The notes below the pieces were generated by a model. That model ran no database searches. It was given only the letters and a program-made list of their open reading frames with translations, and was not told the DNA's origin. This document shows positions 63,084 through 64,000 of a DNA stretch of 64,000 bases, piece by piece. Each line of letters opens with the position of its first letter. Position 1 is the stretch's first letter. The stretch is from Qipengyuania qiaonensis (lineage in GTDB: Bacteria > Pseudomonadota > Alphaproteobacteria > Sphingomonadales > Sphingomonadaceae). A program made the translations under genes and the position numbers. The stretch covers positions 248,001 through 312,000 of the forward strand of contig NZ_JAIGNO010000001.1 in NCBI RefSeq assembly GCF_019711515.1. The letters are read 5' to 3'.

Positions 63084-64000
63084 TGGAGTTCCCCATCCTT
63101 TCCCTGATGCTCGCCATCCCCTTGGCCGGTGCAATGGCCTGTCTGTTCCTGGGTGCGCAAAGCGCGCGCATGGTCGCGCTTGTCGCCACTCTGCTGAACC
63201 TGGTTCTCGGTATCGTTCTCTGGATGAATTTCGAGATCGGCGGCGCGCAGTGGCAGTTCGTCGAGCGGGCGGAAATCTTCGCCGGCTTCAGCTATGCGCT
63301 CGGTATCGACGGCATTGCGCTGATGCTGATCATGCTCAGCGTCTTCCTGATGCCGATCTGCATCCTCGCCAGTTGGGATGCGATCGAAAAGCGCGTCGGC
63401 GAATACATGAGTGCCTTCCTACTGATGGAAGTACTGATGATCGGCGTTTTCGCCGCGCAGGACATGTTCCTGTTCTACATCTTCTTCGAAGCCGGCCTCA
63501 TCCCGATGTATCTGATCATCGGCGTGTGGGGCGGCGATAACCGCATCTACGCCTCGTATAAGTTCTTCCTCTACACGCTGCTCGGCTCGGTCCTGATGCT
63601 GATCGCCATGATGTGGATGGTGAACGAAGCGGGCACCACCGATATACCGACGCTGCTGAACTACGACTTCCCGCCCGCCGCGCAGACCTGGCTGTGGCTG
63701 GCCTTCTTCGCCAGCTTCGCGGTGAAGATGCCGATGTGGCCGGTCCATACCTGGCTGCCCGATGCGCACGTTCAGGCGCCCACCGCCGGTTCGGTGATTC
63801 TCGCCGGTGTCCTGCTGAAGCTGGGCGGCTATGGTTTCATCCGTTTCAGCCTGCCGATGTTCCCCGAAGCGAGCGAGCAGTTCGCATGGCTGGTCTACAT
63901 CCTCTCCATGGTCGCCGTGATCTATACGTCGCTCGTCGCCCTGGTGCAGAACGATATGAAGAAGCTGATCGCCTATTCCTCGGTCGCGCATATGGCGATC
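63083..64000 (+). CDS. nuoM: NADH-quinone oxidoreductase subunit M, 5' part
   Basis: The gene runs off the right edge; 306 residues are visible, of about 500 in the family. [17 protein letters not shown] is a normal start. The pump segments [20 protein letters not shown] and [19 protein letters not shown] are intact, followed by [15 protein letters not shown]. Window end falls after ...[11 protein letters not shown]. nuoN would be expected next. Confidence 0.96.
   Translation, partial: MEFPILSLMLAIPLAGAMACLFLGAQSARMVALVATLLNLVLGIVLWMNFEIGGAQWQFVERAEIFAGFSYALGIDGIALMLIMLSVFLMPICILASWDAIEKRVGEYMSAFLLMEVLMIGVFAAQDMFLFYIFFEAGLIPMYLIIGVWGGDNRIYASYKFFLYTLLGSVLMLIAMMWMVNEAGTTDIPTLLNYDFPPAAQTWLWLAFFASFAVKMPMWPVHTWLPDAHVQAPTAGSVILAGVLLKLGGYGFIRFSLPMFPEASEQFAWLVYILSMVAVIYTSLVALVQNDMKKLIAYSSVAHMAI

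Overview
ORGANISM. The window reads as chromosomal DNA of a GC-rich alphaproteobacterium, most likely order Sphingomonadales, family Erythrobacteraceae (Erythrobacter, Qipengyuania or Altererythrobacter type). This is inferred from protein character, the exosortase A gene set, a proton-pumping complex I operon interspersed with extra small genes, and frequent ATGA/GTGA gene overlaps. No search could be run. I see no phage, insertion sequence, CRISPR array, rRNA or tRNA; this is ordinary core chromosome plus one large envelope module. LAYOUT. 1-9.2 kb: housekeeping genes on the + strand: the 3' part of ETF-ubiquinone oxidoreductase, an alpha/beta hydrolase, ispE with an N-formylglutamate amidohydrolase-like gene, ilvD, a small lipoprotein, the bifunctional NAD(P)HX repair enzyme, and an RNA m5U methyltransferase. 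A roughly 200-bp nest of inverted repeats lies upstream of ilvD. 9.2-27.1 kb: an exosortase A (XrtA/PEP-CTERM) exopolysaccharide locus. A minus-strand arm (FemAB/GNAT-like transferase, acyl carrier protein, two hydrolases) diverges from a long plus-strand arm. The plus arm holds an AMP-forming ligase, a PLP decarboxylase, a Wza-type export lipoprotein, a Wzz-type chain-length protein, a tyrosine autokinase, an outer-membrane barrel, an ExeA-like ATPase, a polysaccharide deacetylase, a FemAB protein, a glycosyltransferase, exosortase A and an asparagine-synthetase-like amidotransferase. Together these would build, modify, export and anchor a polymer and sort PEP-CTERM proteins; no PEP-CTERM substrate lies in the window. 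27.1-30.3 kb: minus-strand pirin, zapE, thioesterase and an sdhB separated from the other sdh genes. 30.4-34.5 kb: a small uncharacterised group (SDR oxidoreductase, D-Ala-D-Ala-ligase-like ATP-grasp enzyme, an unusual fold-type-I PLP protein, a SAM methyltransferase); this is the best candidate here for an undescribed pathway. 34.5-45.0 kb: RNase E, with a ~440-base divergent region to a cell-wall amidase, then PBP1A, an exported peroxiredoxin, prfB, a lipoprotein-type methyltransferase and a large nitronate-monooxygenase-like flavoprotein. 45.1-50.0 kb: a 2-hydroxyacid dehydrogenase, an SH3-like protein, a lipoprotein, a thiolase and a coniferyl-aldehyde-dehydrogenase-like enzyme. 50.1-64.0 kb: the nuo operon, nuoA through a truncated nuoM, in canonical order but with five extra genes (a lipoprotein and four membrane micro-proteins) and one REP-like palindrome between the subunits. 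HOW THEY WORK TOGETHER. The two coherent machines are the XrtA exopolysaccharide/sorting locus and NADH dehydrogenase I. The nuo genes are almost all translationally coupled by 1-8 base overlaps, so the extra small genes are probably made in step with the complex and may be assembly or accessory factors. ETF-QO, SdhB and Nuo all feed the quinone pool but are not co-transcribed here.
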